From Mucilaginibacter rubeus (lineage in GTDB: Bacteria; Bacteroidota; Bacteroidia; Sphingobacteriales; Sphingobacteriaceae), in assembly GCF_003286415.2 (NCBI RefSeq), contig NZ_CP043450.1, positions 2,542,001 through 2,606,000 of the forward strand: a stretch of DNA of 64,000 nt, given 5' to 3'. The notes under the pieces were generated by a model. That model was not told the DNA's origin, searched no databases, and saw only the letters and a program-made list of their open reading frames with translations. Shown in pieces: positions 1-8,571 of the stretch; the stretch's first letter is position 1, and every line of letters starts with the position of its first letter. The translations under genes were made by a program, and so were the position numbers.

Positions 1-1015
1 TTACATTGATGCGTGCACCATATTCCTTTTTATGCGCCCGCAAGTCGATGCCATCGGCATTGCGGTAATCGGCGGATGCAAAGTAATTCGTTTTACCAGA
101 GCCGCCCGACAATTGAACAGTATGTTTTTGAGCAAAAGCCGGCGAATTGGTAACTGCGTCCATCCAGTTGGTTTTTGCGCCGTAATCCTGTCCCTGGTTA
201 TTTTTTACCCTATCGGCAATAAACTCATCAGGAGTAAGGTTTTGCAACCGGTTGGTAAGGTAATCAAAACTGGCATAGCCTTCGTAAAAGGTGCGCGCCT
301 GCGATGAGCCTTTTTTTGTGGTGATGATTATAACACCGTTACTGCCTCGCGTTCCGTAAATAGCCGAGGCGGCGCCACCTTTAAGCACGTCGATACTTTC
401 AATATCATTTTGGTTGATATTATCGATATTTCCCCCTGGTATACCATTGATAACGTAGAGCGGCCCTAAACCGGCGTTTCGGGAAGAAACACCCCGTAAT
501 TGTACGTTAGGAGATGAATTAGGATCTGCCCCCGATGTGTTAGTGATACTGAGGCCTGCGACCTTGCCTTGCAGTGACATTAAGGGACTGTTAGAAGCCA
601 CCGGTAAAAGATCTTTGGAAGAAACGTGTGTGATAGCACTTGATACTTCACGCTTATCAAGCGTACCGTAACCAACACTTACCACAACGACCTCCTGCAG
701 CGACTTGCTCGCAACAGAAAGTGACGCATTCAGCACAGTTTCGTTAGTCAGGGGTACTTCGAGTGTAGCATAACCTATGTATGAAAAGGAAATACTTTTC
801 GCAGATGCTGGCACTTTAAGCGTATAAATACCTTTAGTGTTGGTGGTGGTACCCGCAGACGCGCCTGTTACCACAACGCTTACACCAGGAAGTGCCGATC
901 CGTCGGTGGCATCCGTTACGGTGCCCGATATTGTTCTTTCTTGCGCCCGGGCGGCAACGGAAAATATACAACAGAGCGCAGAAGCGCCCAGCCAGAGTAG
1001 AATTTTTTTGTACAT
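1..1015 (-). CDS. SusC/RagA-type TonB-dependent receptor, N-terminal part (runs off left edge)
   Basis: About 338 N-terminal residues are present; the rest lies beyond the left edge. The reading frame begins at an ATG (1013-1015) with a signal peptide (MYKKILLWLGASAL, then cleavage near ARAQ). A CarboxypepD-reg-like domain follows (ISGTVTDATDGSALPGVSVV), then the SusC hallmark EVVVVSVGYGT and a plug domain carrying LQGKVAGLSI, GIPGGNIDNI and SAIYGTRGSNGVIIITTKKG. Proteins of this family are outer-membrane barrels that import oligosaccharides or peptides with a SusD lipoprotein, powered by TonB. The partner should lie left of the window. The gene faces away from the sialidase-like gene and is separated from it by nearly 1 kb. 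Family assignment is firm; substrate unknown. Confidence 0.93.
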   Translation of the reverse strand, partial: MYKKILLWLGASALCCIFSVAARAQERTISGTVTDATDGSALPGVSVVVTGASAGTTTNTKGIYTLKVPASAKSISFSYIGYATLEVPLTNETVLNASLSVASKSLQEVVVVSVGYGTLDKREVSSAITHVSSKDLLPVASNSPLMSLQGKVAGLSITNTSGADPNSSPNVQLRGVSSRNAGLGPLYVINGIPGGNIDNINQNDIESIDVLKGGAASAIYGTRGSNGVIIITTKKGSSQARTFYEGYASFDYLTNRLQNLTPDEFIADRVKNNQGQDYGAKTNWMDAVTNSPAFAQKHTVQLSGGSGKTNYFASADYRNADGIDLRAHKKEYGARINV

Positions 1016-1987
1016 AAGAAGATATTATTAATTGGTTTCAGTGGTTAATTAGGCTCGGAAATACATGCCCCGGCCACGGCGAAATGCAAAGCCAGTTAAG
1101 GTGGCGCATAGGTCCTGATCATATTTTTCATCACGGTAGTGTTAAAGCGATAATTGGTAGGTATCGCTAATTGGTTTCGGGTGTGCAATTAAGCCGTATA
1201 GGTATTCAGACACAAGCCCGGGCGGGCTTATCCATAAAAAATCCAACGCTTTATTGAATCAATAGCCTGATTACAAATGTGATAAAGCTTTCGCGGGCGC
1301 AAAAAATCTCACTAATAAACGGCAAAAACTGGTCGATGAAAGATAAAAAGGGCTTGCTTGGCTTCCCTTCAGAAGGCCGAAAAACGACTTCCTCCTGTCG
1401 TTAGGGCTGGTCGGTGAGATCCCGGCCATTTATTTATCCACACAGAGCAATATATCTGAACAGTTGTGTTGGCGCATTTTTCAGTTCATGAAATGCAGGT
1501 ACTGAAAGGGGGCCCACTTTGAAGAGGAGTTGAAATCGATAAGAATACGATCTCAGTATCAGGATTATTGCAACAGAGGGATTCATAAAAACTTCATAAC
1601 CAAGCGCGAACTTCGTTCATATCAATAAGTTCAATTGCTTAAGAAACAGCGGCTATGTTTGTTGATGCTGATTAAATAACCTTTCCCATCAATGTTATGA
1701 TCAAATACAACATAGAAGGCTATCTATTAAAAAGCCATTACACTTTAACCGTTTCCAAGAGCGCCCTAAAAAATATATGACTAACATACTTTTACAGTTC
1801 CCTGAGTTCTGGACAGATCTGGCTCCGCCCTGATTGAGTTGCCCTGCGTAGCAAATTACTTCAGGTATTAAGTTTTTTAAACTTTGTTATCGTTGTAGTT
1901 AGAGCCGGCGCATAGGATTTTTCAAAATCATAAAACGCAGATTAACAATAATTCACCTAAAGCTCATATCATTTATACTAATTCACA
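1016..1987. other. Gene-free stretch of about 970 bp
   Basis: I find no convincing gene here on either strand. The ends must hold the divergent promoters of the SusC-type receptor and the sialidase-like gene. The middle (about 1440-1660) has short open stretches broken by stops, and 1779-1835 reads as a peptide of about 18 codons before a stop. These could be decayed coding sequence, possibly an old insertion element, but I cannot assign a family. Confidence 0.5.
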
Positions 1988-3892
1988 ATGTTTTTAATAA
2001 AAGAAACGACTAATCACTTTTTAATTAAAGTTAGGTATAAAATATCACGACGATACATTTTATTATGTTTCGCAATCATTGTTAACCTCCTTTTTGGCTC
2101 CTGCAACAAAAACAACAATATTGGCACAATCAATCCCCCCTCAACAACCGATACTACTGGCAATTCACAGAATACAAATTCCGATCAGGAACAGAAACTA
2201 AGAGATATAACAACAGGCTCGACGATCTATAAATCCTATTACATTGACCAGCCTTATATTGTTCAGGCTCAAGATAGCTCATGGGTTTGTGTTTTTACTA
2301 CCGGTACAGGCCAGGAGGGTTCTCCTGGGCAACACGTTATGGCAACCAGAAGTGTTGATTTAGGTAAAACCTGGTCGCCTGCTGTTGATATAGAACCAGC
2401 TACTGGGCCCGTGGCTTCATGGGTTACACCATATATTACCAGCTACGGTCGTATTTATGCCTTTTATAATTACAATGGAGACAATATCATGACACTTAAG
2501 GGGGTAGCCATAAAAAACGACCTTTTAGGATGGTATTGTTATAGATACTCGGACGATATGGGAGCAACTTGGTCTGAAAGGTATCGCATTCCTATCAGAA
2601 ACACCAATGCTGATCTGACAAATAATTTTAAAGGTGCTGTGCAAATGTTTTGGGGCATTTGTAAACCTATAAAAACTACAAACGGTATGTATTTTTCGTA
2701 CACTAAAATTGGCGCTTATATGAGTGGACAAGGTGAGGGATGGGTGATAAATTGCCCCAATATAGAAACAGAAAAAAATGCATCCTCGTTGGAATGGAAC
2801 CTTTTGCCCGACGGTAATGTTGGCATTAAAAACCCTGCTTGGAACATACAGGAAGAGCATAACATAGTTCAGCTAAGTAATGGTACTTTCTATTGTGTTA
2901 ACAGAACGCTTAATGGTTTTCCTGCTTTTGCAACAAGTACCGATTGGGGCAAAACCTGGACAATGCCTCTTCCATTGCGTTATGGGTTTGGTACTTCATC
3001 AGATCGTATTATGAAGCAACCACGCGCATGTGCAAGGATATTCAAGCTTAAAAATGGTAAATATTTACTTTGGTACCATAACGATAATATGAGTGTTTAC
3101 GGGGGCCGAAATCCGGGCTGGATTTCTGGTGGCGTAGAATTAAACGGAACTATATGGTGGTCTGAACCTGAGGTTCTGTTATACAGCAAAAATCGTGGCG
3201 ATAATATGAGTTATCCTGATATTGTTGAGCAACAAAATAGGTATTTCATCACAGAAACACAAAAGAGTATAGCCAGGGTTCACGAGATAAATCCCGCAAT
3301 ACTAAACGGAGTTTGGTCTCAGCAGCTTCTGAAAACCCAAGTTACAAATGGCCTGGTATGGCACCAGGGTGAAGAAGCTACAGGCACAGGCATACCTGCA
3401 AATAGTAAATTCCCAGCTCAACAAAAGTTATTCCCTGTTTTAAATGATGGAGGTTTTACCATAGAGTTTAAAGTTAAACTAACAAGTCAGGGAACGCAAA
3501 ATACAATATTTTCAAACGTTGATGCTACAGGAAAAGGCGTCAGTATTGTTACAAATGCAAATAACACGATATCCATCAGCCTAAACGATGGGAGAAATAC
3601 GATTTCATGGGACACAGATCAGGGGCTACTCGCCAACAATGCGACACATGACGTAGCTTTTGTTGTAGACGGGCAGGCAAGCCTCATTATTCCAGTTGTT
3701 GACGGAAAAGTTTGCGATGGCGGAGCTCAAAGGGAATTTGGGTGGACCCGGTTCTTTAATTTTGTTGATGTGAACTCCATGGCTCCAATCTGGCTATCGA
3801 AGGGTTCAGTGCAGTTATCTGATGTCAGAGTTTTTTCGAGGGCACTTCGTATCTCTGAGTTAGTTTCTAATTATCAGGCATCAAATAATTGA
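1988..3892 (+). CDS. BNR-repeat sialidase-like lipoprotein with C-terminal LamG-type domain
   Basis: A 634-residue predicted lipoprotein. After a long basic N-region and a hydrophobic stretch, the lipobox LLFGSC places the lipidated Cys at residue 39. A six-bladed propeller is suggested by three Asp-boxes: SVDLGKTWS (about 122-130), YSDDMGATWS (about 187-196) and STDWGKTW (about 317-324). Residues from about 485 look like a concanavalin A/LamG sandwich (GGFTIEFKVKL, then ISLNDGRNTISW, ending SDVRVFSRALRISEL). The family includes exo-alpha-sialidases and other surface glycosidases. I do not see a clear FRIP motif at the propeller start, so sialidase activity itself is uncertain. The ATG is the only start that keeps the signal peptide. 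Transcription probably ends at the hairpin at 3989-4021. Confidence 0.8.
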   Translation: MFLIKETTNHFLIKVRYKISRRYILLCFAIIVNLLFGSCNKNNNIGTINPPSTTDTTGNSQNTNSDQEQKLRDITTGSTIYKSYYIDQPYIVQAQDSSWVCVFTTGTGQEGSPGQHVMATRSVDLGKTWSPAVDIEPATGPVASWVTPYITSYGRIYAFYNYNGDNIMTLKGVAIKNDLLGWYCYRYSDDMGATWSERYRIPIRNTNADLTNNFKGAVQMFWGICKPIKTTNGMYFSYTKIGAYMSGQGEGWVINCPNIETEKNASSLEWNLLPDGNVGIKNPAWNIQEEHNIVQLSNGTFYCVNRTLNGFPAFATSTDWGKTWTMPLPLRYGFGTSSDRIMKQPRACARIFKLKNGKYLLWYHNDNMSVYGGRNPGWISGGVELNGTIWWSEPEVLLYSKNRGDNMSYPDIVEQQNRYFITETQKSIARVHEINPAILNGVWSQQLLKTQVTNGLVWHQGEEATGTGIPANSKFPAQQKLFPVLNDGGFTIEFKVKLTSQGTQNTIFSNVDATGKGVSIVTNANNTISISLNDGRNTISWDTDQGLLANNATHDVAFVVDGQASLIIPVVDGKVCDGGAQREFGWTRFFNFVDVNSMAPIWLSKGSVQLSDVRVFSRALRISELVSNYQASNN

Positions 3893-3988
3893 TATAAAGT
3901 TTATTCAAAAGTCAGTTTATCTACGATAGGTGCCTGATTTAGGGTTTAAAGCAAGATAGCTTTTGTTCCCTGTTCCCAGCAAAAAATT

Positions 3989-4021
3989 AAGCCCTGAAAT
4001 CATTATTTTCGGGGCTTTTTC
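3989..4021. terminator. Bidirectional intrinsic terminator
   Basis: An 11-bp stem (AAGCCCTGAAA against TTTTCGGGGCTT, with one G-T pair) is followed by T5 on the plus strand and by a TTAATTTTTT run on the minus strand. It lies between two convergent genes, the sialidase-like gene and the beta-barrel receptor, and can serve both. Confidence 0.75.
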
Positions 4022-4053
4022 TATTAATAATTTTCGAACCTGAATAATCTCTC

Positions 4054-6504
4054 TTAATTTGTCCTTCCTTTTTCGTCTTCAGCACTACTGCTATCGTTAC
4101 GTTTGCGTGCATTGACTGCTTTGCCAAAACGATAGGCGAATGAAATCCCAATCCGTCTCGAATCCGTCGACCGGTTAGAAAATGCGTTCACCTGGTTGAT
4201 CCCGATGGTCTGTGTACTGAAATTAAGGGTGTGGAAAATGTCGTTTGCATTTATACTTATGCTGCCCTGGCCGTTTAGCACCGATTTGCGGATACCTCCA
4301 CTGATATTATATCCTGCTTTGTCTCCCCTGCTTTGTCCAAATGTCTGTTTACCCGGGAAAAAACCATCTATCTCGGCGCTCCAGCTATGGCCCGATTGCA
4401 ATTCATTGGATATTTCTATCTCGTGCACATTGGTATTTTGCCGGATAACCACTCCTTCTGCGTTACCCTTATTCAGGATGTAAAGTAAAACTGCATTGAT
4501 GCGGAAATTCCACCAGTGTGCAGGTTCAAAAGAGAAATAGGGAATAAGGCTATATGTGCGATTATTAATGAAATTGTATGGACGGGTAATAAAAACATTA
4601 TCGGAAACTGTGGTTAACGATTGGCTTTCATTATTTCCGATGCCATATCCGGCAGTTATACCAATATATTGCTTATAGCTGTACTTTAAGTCAAAATACC
4701 GGTTATAATAGGGACTGACATTCGGATTGCCCGAGGTATAAGTGAACTGATCGTGGTAAAAAAGAAAAGGGTTGAGTTGCTGATATCCCGGTCGCCTGAT
4801 CCGTTCGCTGTAGCTAAGCACGAGGGTATTATTACCTGCGTTATCCAATTTGTATGAGAGATAGATGGTAGGAAAAACATGGGTGTAGTTTTTTGAAAAA
4901 GAGGAGTCGGGTATTGCCGGGTTTTTAAACTGGTGTCCCGATGCATTGGTATTTTCAATCCGAAGCCCCGTCTGCACGCCCCAATGCTTCCATTCCTTCT
5001 TAAAGCTGACATAAGCTGCATTGATATTTTCAGAATACCTGAAATGGTTAGTTTTACCGTAATCGGGAGTGAAACCAGACTGCTCCTGATTAAACCATTG
5101 CAATTGATTATCTGTGGCTACGCGGCTATATTTAATTCCGGCATCAAATTCAGTTTTTTTTTCAGATGGATATGTGTAATCTGCTTTTCCTGAAAAGATA
5201 TTAATATTGGAGGGTTGCAGAAATCTATATCGCTGGCTGCTTGAAAGACTACCGTCAGCCTGGTAAAACGCAAACGGAGATAACTGGTCGGCGTCATTTA
5301 AAAAATGTAGGTAATCCAGGTTGGCGGTCAATTGTCTCCCGGTTTGATCAAATTTATGCGTTATATTGAGATTTATTCCCCCGTTTTGCCCCTTATATTT
5401 ACCGTTTGTGTATCCCCGTCCTATCGAATCAAGCAGCATGTTATCATTAAACCGTCTGCTGGTATAGTTTAACAGATCCGTCTTGGGTCGGGTATTTCCG
5501 GTTAGCACAAACCCAAGCGTGGTATTTGGGCTGGCAAAAACATCCATTCCCAACCTGCCATTCCAGCCAACCGATCGATATTTATAATAACTATCTTGTA
5601 AGGTAGCGGAATTAAGCAAGCCGCCAGCATTATAAAAATATCTGGAGAAGGTTTCCTGGCTGAAATTCTGGTCGAAGCTATAGCTGAGACTACTGAATAA
5701 ATTAAATTTTGTTGTCCTGAAATTGACATTCAGAGCATCGTTACTCCGGCTATAAACTCCCTGGTTAAAACCAACATTGATATTGCCGTTGAATCCTGCA
5801 ATCTTGTTCTTTTTCAAAATGATATTAATCACAGCCCCGCCGGATGCATCGTACCTGGCAGGTGGGGTACTGATCAATTCCAGTTTATCTACAGTGCCGA
5901 CAGGCAGTGAACGCAGGTAAGCCGAAAGCTCTGCGCCTGATAAATAAGTTGGTCTGTCATCAACCAGCACCAAGACATTATTTTTGCCATTCAAACTGAT
6001 ATTATCATTCGCATCAACTATAACTCCTGGACTTTTCGACAAGGCGTCCATTGTGTTACCACCAGCAGCACTTATCATGGCATCTACATTTACCACGGTG
6101 CGATCTGTCTTTTGTTCTATAAGTGGCTTCTTCGCAATAATAGCTACTTCTTTTAAAGAATGATCACCTGATATCTTCAATATAATAGCCGGTAGCCGGA
6201 TGGTCTGCTGTTTTCCATCAATAATCAAATGGTTTATACTGTAAGTTTGAAAACCGATATAGTTGCAATTGATCCTGTAGCTGCTTTGTGCAAGGTTCTT
6301 AAATGTGAAAGAGCCTGTAGTTTCAGCAATCCTGATAATTGCTGTGGTAGTATCTTTTTCGTTTTGCAAAGTGACGGTTGCTCCGGGTAACGCTTTGTTT
6401 TGGGTATCCAGTATCAAACCGGTTATCTTGCCATTACCGGTTTGAGCGAAGCTTTGACAGATGGTTAATACAAAAAGTTGGAGCAGCATAAATCGATGTT
6501 TCAT
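4054..6504 (-). CDS. TonB-dependent receptor-like outer-membrane beta-barrel protein
   Basis: An 816-residue outer-membrane protein. A signal peptide (MKHRFMLLQLFVLTICQSFAQ) precedes a CarboxypepD-reg-like domain at about 25-110 (GKITGLILDTQNKALPGATV). A plug-like domain at about 125-230 carries VVNVDAMISAAGGN, ALSKSPGVIVD and the DRPTYLSG loop. The rest is a long barrel rich in aromatic/polar alternation that matches the outer-membrane beta-barrel family common in Bacteroidota (OMP_b-brl_3 type). It lacks the SusC sequence features, and no SusD gene is next to it. The gene is divergent from the LytS/LytTR pair, an arrangement that suggests this pair regulates it, possibly in response to a small peptide or metal. 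The substrate is not readable. Confidence 0.88.
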   Translation of the reverse strand: MKHRFMLLQLFVLTICQSFAQTGNGKITGLILDTQNKALPGATVTLQNEKDTTTAIIRIAETTGSFTFKNLAQSSYRINCNYIGFQTYSINHLIIDGKQQTIRLPAIILKISGDHSLKEVAIIAKKPLIEQKTDRTVVNVDAMISAAGGNTMDALSKSPGVIVDANDNISLNGKNNVLVLVDDRPTYLSGAELSAYLRSLPVGTVDKLELISTPPARYDASGGAVINIILKKNKIAGFNGNINVGFNQGVYSRSNDALNVNFRTTKFNLFSSLSYSFDQNFSQETFSRYFYNAGGLLNSATLQDSYYKYRSVGWNGRLGMDVFASPNTTLGFVLTGNTRPKTDLLNYTSRRFNDNMLLDSIGRGYTNGKYKGQNGGINLNITHKFDQTGRQLTANLDYLHFLNDADQLSPFAFYQADGSLSSSQRYRFLQPSNINIFSGKADYTYPSEKKTEFDAGIKYSRVATDNQLQWFNQEQSGFTPDYGKTNHFRYSENINAAYVSFKKEWKHWGVQTGLRIENTNASGHQFKNPAIPDSSFSKNYTHVFPTIYLSYKLDNAGNNTLVLSYSERIRRPGYQQLNPFLFYHDQFTYTSGNPNVSPYYNRYFDLKYSYKQYIGITAGYGIGNNESQSLTTVSDNVFITRPYNFINNRTYSLIPYFSFEPAHWWNFRINAVLLYILNKGNAEGVVIRQNTNVHEIEISNELQSGHSWSAEIDGFFPGKQTFGQSRGDKAGYNISGGIRKSVLNGQGSISINANDIFHTLNFSTQTIGINQVNAFSNRSTDSRRIGISFAYRFGKAVNARKRNDSSSAEDEKGRTN

Positions 6505-6690
6505 ACCTCAAAACTGAGATACAGAAAAAGGGATTTCAAATACAGGGGATAGATAGTGAAAGCAAGGTGATAGAAATAGATTTAAAGGTGATGTCGGCTG
6601 TCGACACCGGATTTCTATTTTTCAACCCCTAATTGTTGTAAATGGTCAGCGCAATTTTTATTCAGCCTTTTATTTGTGGAAATTAGTTTT

Positions 6691-7728
6691 ATGAAACCCA
6701 TTCGGCACCTCATTAGTGGTAACAAACTGGTCTTACACACTTTATTTATTGCAAGTGTGTTGGCGGTTCTGTTATCGGGTTTATACTTTTTACACGTTTC
6801 TGGCTTTCGGTTTGAAACTGGCCCGGCACTGGTCAACTGTGTGTTTTTCCTGTTTTGTATATATACAGGGCGGTGGCTTTGCAAGCTTTTTTACCTCCGC
6901 AGTCATTTTTGGCAATTTCTTATTGCAAGTATGTTGGCTTTTATTGCATTGTCGGTTGTTGAATATCTATTAGTCAAATATGCTTTCCATCATCCCTACG
7001 CCGGCTTTCTCGAATTGCTGCGTGGGGATATGCCATTTTATTTAGCCGGGGTTGTATTAGGTATGCTCCTCAAACTAATCAGCTCCTCAATGCAAAAAGA
7101 ATTAAAAGATGCACAACTTAAGGCCGAACAAAAAGAAAGCGAGTTTAATTTGTTACAGTCGCAACTTAGCCCGCATTTCCTGTTTAATGTTATGAATAAC
7201 TTATATGGGATTGCTATTGCCGAACCCAGCCGGATTCCGCCTTTACTCCTTAAATTGTCTGGATTATTACGTTATTCGGTATACGGAGGTAAAAAGGCGT
7301 TTGTCCCGTTAAAGGAAGAACTGGATTATATACGCGCCTATATCGAATTTGAACAAATTCGTGCAAGCGACCGGCTTAACCTGGCGGTGGATATGGAGGC
7401 TGTCAACAACCAGAACATCCAAATTGCGCCCCAGGTTTTAATTGTTTTTGTAGAGAATGCTTTTAAACATGCAAAAAACTCGATAAGCCCGAAGATCAGC
7501 ATTGATATATCACTAAAAATTAAGGGTAACTTTATTTGCCTCGAAGTGAGCAACAGTTATGAGCCGGATAAATCCCGCTGCAGTAATGAAATGGAAGATT
7601 CCGGTCTGGGTTTACCCAATACGGTTAAAAGACTGGATCTGCTTTACGGCAAAGATTACAACTTGATACAGTATGCCGAAAACGGGTTTTATTATATTGA
7701 GCTAAACTTAAAATGTAAAGAAAAATGA
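6691..7728 (+). CDS. LytS-type (GHKL) sensor histidine kinase
   Basis: A 345-residue membrane histidine kinase. Four hydrophobic segments fill about residues 10-135. A short coiled linker follows, then the His_kinase domain with phospho-acceptor His162 in LSPHFLFNVMNN. The ATP-binding N box is FVENAFKHAKN and the glycine box is SGLGLPNTVKRL. It would autophosphorylate and pass phosphate to the LytTR regulator whose ATG overlaps its stop (ATGA, 4-bp overlap), so the two are co-translated. I chose the ATG at 6691; an in-frame GTG at 6676 would add five residues. The divergent beta-barrel gene is the likely target. Confidence 0.92.
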   Translation: MKPIRHLISGNKLVLHTLFIASVLAVLLSGLYFLHVSGFRFETGPALVNCVFFLFCIYTGRWLCKLFYLRSHFWQFLIASMLAFIALSVVEYLLVKYAFHHPYAGFLELLRGDMPFYLAGVVLGMLLKLISSSMQKELKDAQLKAEQKESEFNLLQSQLSPHFLFNVMNNLYGIAIAEPSRIPPLLLKLSGLLRYSVYGGKKAFVPLKEELDYIRAYIEFEQIRASDRLNLAVDMEAVNNQNIQIAPQVLIVFVENAFKHAKNSISPKISIDISLKIKGNFICLEVSNSYEPDKSRCSNEMEDSGLGLPNTVKRLDLLYGKDYNLIQYAENGFYYIELNLKCKEK

Positions 7729-8432
7729 TCGATTGCCTGATCGTAGACGACGAACCGGTGGCCCGGAATATTATCCGAAATTACTGCGAACAACTGCCGT
7801 TTTTGCGTGTTACTGCCGAATGTGGCAATGCATTAGATGCTAAAGAAGTTTTATCTGCGCAAAAAATAGACCTGCTCTTTCTTGATATCCATATGCCATT
7901 GCTCAATGGCATCAGCTTTTTAAATACGCTGAAAAATCCACCGGTGGTGATATTTACTACCGCTTACCAGGAACATGCCGTTACTGCTTTTGACCTGGCC
8001 GCCTGCGACTATCTGCTCAAGCCTTTTTCATTGGAGCGTTTTATTATTGCAGTAGATAAGGCGGATGAAAGAATTCAGCAAACACTAAAGCCGGCTGTTG
8101 GAAGTTTTCAGGCGATATTGAAAGACTATTTTTTTATCAGATCGGAAGGAAAGGCATATAAAATTTTTTACCATGATTGTTTATACGCCGAAGCTCAAGG
8201 AAACTACACTAAAATAGTCACTATAGATAAAGTGATCTCAACCAAAATGACTTTTTCGGCTTTAACAGACTTACTGCCTGCGGAGTTATTTATCAGGGTA
8301 CATCGTTCATTCGTCGTCAATAAATCAATGATTAGTCACATTGAGGGAAACCGGGTATTCATCCAACAAAACGAAATTCCAATAGCGGGCAATTACCGGG
8401 ATGATTTTTTGAAAGCTATAGGGTTGTATTGA
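7725..8432 (+). CDS. LytTR-family response regulator
   Basis: A 235-residue response regulator. The receiver domain (about 1-120) has the acidic pair in IVDDEP, phospho-acceptor Asp54 in LFLDIHMP, Thr in IFTTAYQ and Lys in LLKPFS. The LytTR DNA-binding domain (about 130-235) carries YAEAQGNYTKIVT and LFIRVHRSFVVN. LytTR proteins bind direct repeats of about 9 bp spaced by one to two helical turns. It is the partner of the overlapping LytS kinase. Probable targets are the beta-barrel gene at 4054-6504 and perhaps its own operon. Confidence 0.95.
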   Translation: MIDCLIVDDEPVARNIIRNYCEQLPFLRVTAECGNALDAKEVLSAQKIDLLFLDIHMPLLNGISFLNTLKNPPVVIFTTAYQEHAVTAFDLAACDYLLKPFSLERFIIAVDKADERIQQTLKPAVGSFQAILKDYFFIRSEGKAYKIFYHDCLYAEAQGNYTKIVTIDKVISTKMTFSALTDLLPAELFIRVHRSFVVNKSMISHIEGNRVFIQQNEIPIAGNYRDDFLKAIGLY

Positions 8433-8571
8433 TCAAGCCGTTTATTGCCAGCTTTGATTTTGCGATTTAAATCGTAGAGGTGCATCAACAGAAAATAATC
8501 TGGTCTTCAAACAATTCATTGCTTGTTGCCGTTTTTATGTCTGTTTTTCTCTTATTTTACACGACTATTCG

